A model generated the notes under the pieces. The model did not search any database, was not told the DNA's origin, and saw nothing but the letters and a program-made list of their open reading frames with translations. A stretch of DNA of 64,000 nt from Irpex lacteus. Its lineage: Eukaryota; Basidiomycota; Agaricomycetes; Polyporales; Irpicaceae. Positions within the stretch are counted from its first letter, which is position 1. Each line of letters opens with the position of its first letter. Of this stretch, positions 59,571 through 64,000 are shown one piece after another. A program made the position numbers and the translations under genes. The DNA lies in the NCBI GenBank assembly GCA_001986395.2, contig MQVO02000005.1, positions 682,001 through 746,000 on the forward strand, given 5' to 3'.

Positions 59571-61295
59571 ATGCTCTTTCCCAACGAAAACACTACGGAT
59601 GAGGCTTTTTCGACGACGCAGGACGTCGACGCGGCGTTGTCCAAAATCGCCGAACTCTCTCGCAAACTGCGTTTTGCACGTAACTCCCTCACTCCTATCA
59701 ACAAACTCCCAGTCGAACTCCTTTCCGAGATATTCTTATATTTACAGACCCCGGATCATGCGGTCTTTGTGCCGATCTCATTTCGAGAGTGGTATCATGT
59801 CCTCCAGGTTTGTCGACACTGGCGGGATGTGGCGCATAACAGCCCGCTTTTGTGGACAAAGGTTGATATCTGCGCGCATCCAGGTCTCCTGGAGGAGATG
59901 CTGGGAAAGTCGCGGAATGCAGGTCTGGAAGTGAAGATACATCTATCGCGGTCGTCCTCAAGGACAGTAAGAAATTGGATGGCTGTGGTGCACCACGTTA
60001 GGCGGATGCGGATTCTCAACATAACAGCGGACGCCTCAACATGCTACACACTGCTAAACCACGCGATGATAGACGTTGAACTACCGCGCTTAGAGGCTCT
60101 GCGCATCGTGTCGAATGATCGGTCTGAAACCCTCGAACTACCACTTGGTCTCTTTAGCAAAGGTGCACCCCGCTTGCAACGGCTCGAGTTTGTAGGGTGT
60201 ACCCTACCGTGGGATGCACCATTGCTCGTTGGGTGCCCTGAGCTCAAGACGCTCATACTTCGAGACCTGCAGATGGTACCCTCGATAGAACCCTTTCTGC
60301 ATGTTCTACAGGAGATGCCTTTCATCGAGGTCCTGGATATTGCTCAATGTCTCCCTCCTCTCCTCTCCCCACCTAGCCTCGCCCCGCTTCATCTGCGACA
60401 TTTACGGCAATTGCTGCTGCATGACACACCTGCAGGGGCTCTCGCTCTTCTGAGGAGCATACAAATGCCTTGCAGACTCTCCGCCACTATCTCCTGCGAG
60501 GCCTTTGATATGATCGACAAAGTCTCCGCCCTTTCGTCCCTATTCCATACCACCTTCGAAATGAACGGAACTAACGGATTCAGGGATCTCTATCTTGATA
60601 CTTCCACGCTCACCTGCAGGATGCATACCACGCGCGACGGATCTCCCAGGACATTACTTGAGTACCCGGTCAACGTGGCCTTGGACGGACCCGTCTCCTT
60701 CCAGCGCCTCATCGACGTAGTCGCGCCTCTTCCACTAATAGGCAACATGACCTCTATGTCGCTCGACGGAAAGCGGGTAATGGGCGATCGCAGTGCACTT
60801 CGCACTTTGCTGCACGCTGCGCCGAATGTCCAGGCCTTGCACGTGTATCACAAGACAGCGATGACCGTCCTCGCCGTCCTTTGCGCGGATGCCAGTGCCC
60901 AGGATGTAGATCCAGAGGCCACAGCAGACGCTGGTGGTACTAAGACGATCAGTCTGCTGCTTCCACGGCTGGAGCATCTGATTCTCGAAGGCGTGGCCAT
61001 GAATTGGGTTTGGGAGCACGCCGATGTTCTCAATCAACTCCAGGAAACTCAGTTTTTACGATCGATTCGCGGGCGACCGATCTCTGAGCTCACGGTGACG
61101 GCGTGCCGACAGCTGACTGCGGAGGAGATCAGGGTGCTGTGTCATTTGTTCGTGGACGTGCACTGGGATGGGTGCTCCGGTGTAGATGATGATGGTGATG
61201 GTGAGTCGGGCGCGGAGGAAGGACCAGACGAGGCGGAGGATGATCCGGAGCTCTGGGAGATGTGGGAAGGGAATGCTGTAGGTTGGCACTCGTAG
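59571..61295 (+). CDS. F-box-like protein with leucine-rich repeats
   Basis: Single-exon gene of 574 residues. The N-terminal helix with heptad pattern (DVDAALSKIAELSRKLRFAR) leads into an F-box-like motif, INKLPVELLSEIFLYL, followed by WYHVLQVCRHWRDVAHNSP and LLWTKVDI. The rest is a run of irregular leucine-rich repeats (LPRLEALRIVS, APRLQRLEFVGC, CPELKTLILRDL, LPRLEHLILEGV) and an acidic tail ending NAVGWHS. Such proteins are adaptors of SCF ubiquitin ligases; large lineage-specific sets exist in Agaricomycetes and targets are unknown. The ATG chosen is the first in a frame without upstream similarity. Confidence 0.92.
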   Translation: MLFPNENTTDEAFSTTQDVDAALSKIAELSRKLRFARNSLTPINKLPVELLSEIFLYLQTPDHAVFVPISFREWYHVLQVCRHWRDVAHNSPLLWTKVDICAHPGLLEEMLGKSRNAGLEVKIHLSRSSSRTVRNWMAVVHHVRRMRILNITADASTCYTLLNHAMIDVELPRLEALRIVSNDRSETLELPLGLFSKGAPRLQRLEFVGCTLPWDAPLLVGCPELKTLILRDLQMVPSIEPFLHVLQEMPFIEVLDIAQCLPPLLSPPSLAPLHLRHLRQLLLHDTPAGALALLRSIQMPCRLSATISCEAFDMIDKVSALSSLFHTTFEMNGTNGFRDLYLDTSTLTCRMHTTRDGSPRTLLEYPVNVALDGPVSFQRLIDVVAPLPLIGNMTSMSLDGKRVMGDRSALRTLLHAAPNVQALHVYHKTAMTVLAVLCADASAQDVDPEATADAGGTKTISLLLPRLEHLILEGVAMNWVWEHADVLNQLQETQFLRSIRGRPISELTVTACRQLTAEEIRVLCHLFVDVHWDGCSGVDDDGDGESGAEEGPDEAEDDPELWEMWEGNAVGWHS

Positions 61296-61741
61296 CGTTC
61301 TTTTTTGTTCTGGCCGTACACTCTCGGTAAATCTCGAATTGGGCTGGGAGATGCGAACAACGGAACGCTTTTGGTGCGCGTTCGGGCGCGGACATCATCT
61401 TCATCTTAGGGTAAGATTAGGCGGCGGGCGTTCAAGCCAAATTAGTATGGAGTTGCTCTGTTGCAGACTGTTGCACCCCGGCTGCCAACCGGATCATTTG
61501 TACATTGTACCGCCTACTTGATATGGGAACGGTGCTACGCAGGCTGTAGTTTGTTAAATTTTTGTTGTGGCCATGAGCGTGTGCTTGGGGGGTTAAAGGC
61601 GGAGGCAGGGCATGTGGCTATGTGTACCTTTTTCTTCTCGTTTACTTCATCATCTCCTACTACGACTTCTTGATTTTATACCATATTACGTTGCTCACGG
61701 TGTGTACTATTTACCAATCGCTTGCAGTGGGGTCGATACTC
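61296..61741. other. Intergenic, T-rich
   Basis: Pyrimidine-rich from 61620 onward, likely the leader of the next gene. Confidence 0.45.
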
Positions 61742-62383
61742 ATGACACGTATGTCTGTAGATCACGACTACACTATGGATAGCTCTTCAACTAATTATTC
61801 TACCACTCCACTCATTCCGAACCGTAACGCTGCCCACCCGAGCCTCGCGCCGGTGAACATTGATGCACTCCGCCAATCTTTGCTTGGCCCGGAGCAGCAA
61901 GCGACCCAAGAGGTTGTCACGCAGCTGGAAGGTCAGATTTTCTCCCTAGCCTCTCCGCGTTGTCTACGACTGACCTGACATTCTCCTACACGTTTAGCAT
62001 CGACGTCTGGGTCGGGGTCCGCCGCCACATCGCTGGCCACCATAGACGCACTCTGCTCGAACAAAACGTGTAAGCGGGTGCGAGAAGACCTGTCGAAAAA
62101 ATGGTGCGAACGATGCCGAGCCAGACAGCAGAGAAAGATTTCTCGGCAACGTATGAAGGCGAAGATTAAGAAGGAGGCCGAACAGCAGGCTTCTGGATCA
62201 GGGTCACCTCCAGCTGCAGCCTCCCCACCGCAGTCAGCAAGCACACTGGTAGCCTCCAGTTCGAGTAAGATGGACGTCTCGTGGGTTGCGGGCGACCCAG
62301 AGATATCGGAGGTAGAAGCAGAGGCGGAAGATGCTGACGCACAGATGTTGGTAGAGGAAGAAGGGTCGGACGGTGCATCGTAG
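61742..62383 (+). CDS. Small Cys/Lys-rich hypothetical protein
   Basis: Two exons (61742-61931 and 61998-62383) separated by a 66-nt intron give about 191 residues. The middle carries CSNKTCKRVRED and WCERCRARQQRKISRQRMK, a Cx4C...CxxC arrangement with a basic helix that could bind zinc and nucleic acid. Both flanks are Ser/Ala/Pro-rich and the C terminus is acidic (SEVEAEAEDADAQ). I do not recognise a named family. An alternative start is the ATG nine bases downstream. Confidence 0.65.
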
Positions 62384-63041
62384 GTTACGTTCTCCAGGAC
62401 ACAATAGATGGATGGTGCCTACTGTCCGATTCGAAGCGGGCGAGTCGGTGATGAAAGACAGGTTCATCCTCTATCTTCTGCCGTTTGCTATGTTGAGTCA
62501 TCATGAATAAGGTGTATGTGATGGTTCGCCCATTTGTAGTGCCACCGCGCAAAAATGAGCCATCAGTCGGAGAAGGTGTTCCACCGAGTACGGGTATCGT
62601 TGGCACAATTCTGGTATTTAATGAGGCCGCCCTACATGAGCTTGATGCAATGTTAAAGTTGCGGTACAGTGTAGGGCCCTTCAGAATCCGAGGCGGAGTA
62701 GGATGAAGGCTAGTTCAGACTCGGAGAGGGTTAATTAGGGTGATGACCACGTATATGAGCGTTAGGCAACTCGTACCTTCGATTAAGAGCCCATTTTACA
62801 CGTCAAGTGGGTGTTATGGTCTTCCCGCGAGAGCCTAAGATATGTTATGTCGGTGGCTATGTCAAAATTTGTCGAATACAACGTCCATGTCTTGTGACTG
62901 TATGGAACAAACAAGCCACAACATCGCGCGGCTCCCAGCGTCTAACTTGACGCGTTCATCTCTGCTTCCGGCCTTCATCTCATCCTTTCACCACCATCAA
63001 CCAACCTCTTCCACATTGCCACAACGCGACCCGACCATGCA
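62384..63041. other. Intergenic upstream of the TEL1-like gene
   Basis: A 67-codon frame at 62503-62706 has no support. The last 100 bp are C/T-rich like a leader. Confidence 0.45.
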
Positions 63042-64000
63042 ATGGGAACATTAACTAATGTCACTACATTGCTGAACAGCAAGTTAGTCAGGGAACGTCA
63101 CGAGGGTATAGCACAGCTTCGGTCTGCCCTGGCTACTGACCATGCTGCCGACAAATTAAAGTCCAACGACTGGATTGTGTTATTCACAGCGCTATTCGAG
63201 GCCTTCTTGAAGGAGAAACAGGCATGCAGAGACAAGGGTCTCCTTCATACTACACCTACCGGTGCCGGTGCCGCTCTTATTCGGAGACTTACAGAGGTCG
63301 CGTCCGCAGTGCGGTTTCTCGTGGAGAAGGGCGTGAAGGCATTCAACACAACTCTCAGAAAGCAGGTTCTCGACCATGTTGTCACGAACATAAAACATCA
63401 GGGCAGACTCATTGATTCTATAGCGCTGGACTACGTCAAGTCCATGAAGGCTCTCCTCAGCTATACTCCCCATTTGGACCATCTGGGGGACCGGGATTGG
63501 ATCACGCTTGTGCAGCTGAGCTTCAATGTCATCTTGGAGGACCCGTTTAGGAAGGAGCTTGATCTAGAGCCTGAAGACGACCCACCCGCGGAACCGTCTG
63601 ACGAGGAAGTGGCAGGACCATCTACTTCTGTGGCATCTCCACGCAAACGACGTCGTGTCGAGTCCTCTCGGGCGACAGCTTCCCCGGCACCATCTACCTC
63701 CAGGTCACTCCCAGTTTCTCTCGAGAAGATCGAATTCGCATCACTTCTCTCCATGCTGCTTAGAGCTCCGAACGCACCCATTGTCTCCCAGAAGCACCCA
63801 TTCCTCGCAGCGAACATCCTCAACCGCCTTGAGCGATTTCTAGTCCAGTATCCCGCGGACACGTCTCTACATCACGACTATCTTACCGCTTTATCAGCTA
63901 CACTGTCTCAAGTGGCACTCAACGAGCAAGCACGTACCATCAAGTTCGCGAAAGCCACCTGGCCTGCTTTAGTGGGAATATGGAGTGCGAAGAACCAGAG
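63042..64000 (+). CDS. TEL1: TEL1/ATM-like PI3K-related kinase, 5' end
   Basis: The frame is open from ATG 63042 to the window edge (319 residues seen) and has no intron so far. The N terminus reads TLLNSKLVRERHEGIAQLR, matching the TAN motif that marks Tel1/ATM proteins. Helical HEAT-like repeats follow (FLVEKGVKAFNTTLRKQVL, LLSMLLRAPNAPIV), broken by a disordered Ser/Pro/Arg-rich insert with a KRRR nuclear signal (SPRKRRRVESS). Tel1/ATM kinases respond to DNA breaks with the Mre11 complex and maintain telomeres. The kinase domain, which would confirm the call, lies beyond the window. Confidence 0.85.
   Translation, partial: MGTLTNVTTLLNSKLVRERHEGIAQLRSALATDHAADKLKSNDWIVLFTALFEAFLKEKQACRDKGLLHTTPTGAGAALIRRLTEVASAVRFLVEKGVKAFNTTLRKQVLDHVVTNIKHQGRLIDSIALDYVKSMKALLSYTPHLDHLGDRDWITLVQLSFNVILEDPFRKELDLEPEDDPPAEPSDEEVAGPSTSVASPRKRRRVESSRATASPAPSTSRSLPVSLEKIEFASLLSMLLRAPNAPIVSQKHPFLAANILNRLERFLVQYPADTSLHHDYLTALSATLSQVALNEQARTIKFAKATWPALVGIWSAKNQ

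Overview
The window looks like nuclear DNA of a basidiomycete fungus, most likely an Agaricomycete. Genes carry many short GT..AG introns of about 45-70 nt and lie close together on both strands. The ancient genes read as fungal, and the gene families include ones strongly expanded in Agaricomycetes: FunK1 kinases, RecQ-like helicases, DUF6589-type proteins, Ppo oxygenases and paralogous cytochrome P450s. No prokaryotic features, CRISPR array, rRNA or convincing tRNA was seen. The gene models were spliced by hand from the sequence, and most rejoin to whole codon numbers.

Region 1 (1-18.2 kb) is accessory. A partial basidiomycete protein at the left edge is followed by a P450 gene interrupted by a 274-bp MITE-like insertion. 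Next come a RecQ-like helicase and a divergently transcribed DUF6589-type gene, then a FunK1 kinase and a second, intact P450. The two P450 genes share the same seven-exon structure and are clearly duplicates. A pair of ~87-bp inverted repeats brackets the helicase/DUF6589 pair, which makes that block a candidate mobile unit.

Region 2 (18.2-36 kb) is mainly housekeeping. A gene-poor 1.6 kb leads into methylenetetrahydrofolate reductase (MET13-like), an ELMO-domain protein, xylulokinase, an unrecognised membrane-anchored protein, the exosome ring subunit Rrp41, tRNA pseudouridine synthase Pus1 and RNA polymerase II subunit Rpb4. Rrp41 and Pus1 share a 225-bp divergent promoter. Pus1 contains a 3-nt exon, and in Rrp41 the first coding exon is just ATG.

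Region 3 (35.8-51.1 kb) holds an AVT-type amino acid transporter, an R3H/SUZ RNA-binding protein, an MFS anion transporter of the Dal5/Tna1 type, a 60-codon intron-bearing small gene, a long coiled-coil protein and the COPI epsilon subunit.

Region 4 (51.9-64 kb) holds a Ppo-type fatty acid dioxygenase whose P450-like half has lost the heme-thiolate cysteine. It is followed by a DUF676 serine lipase, an F-box protein, a small Cys/Lys-rich protein and the 5' end of a TEL1/ATM-like kinase that runs off the right edge.
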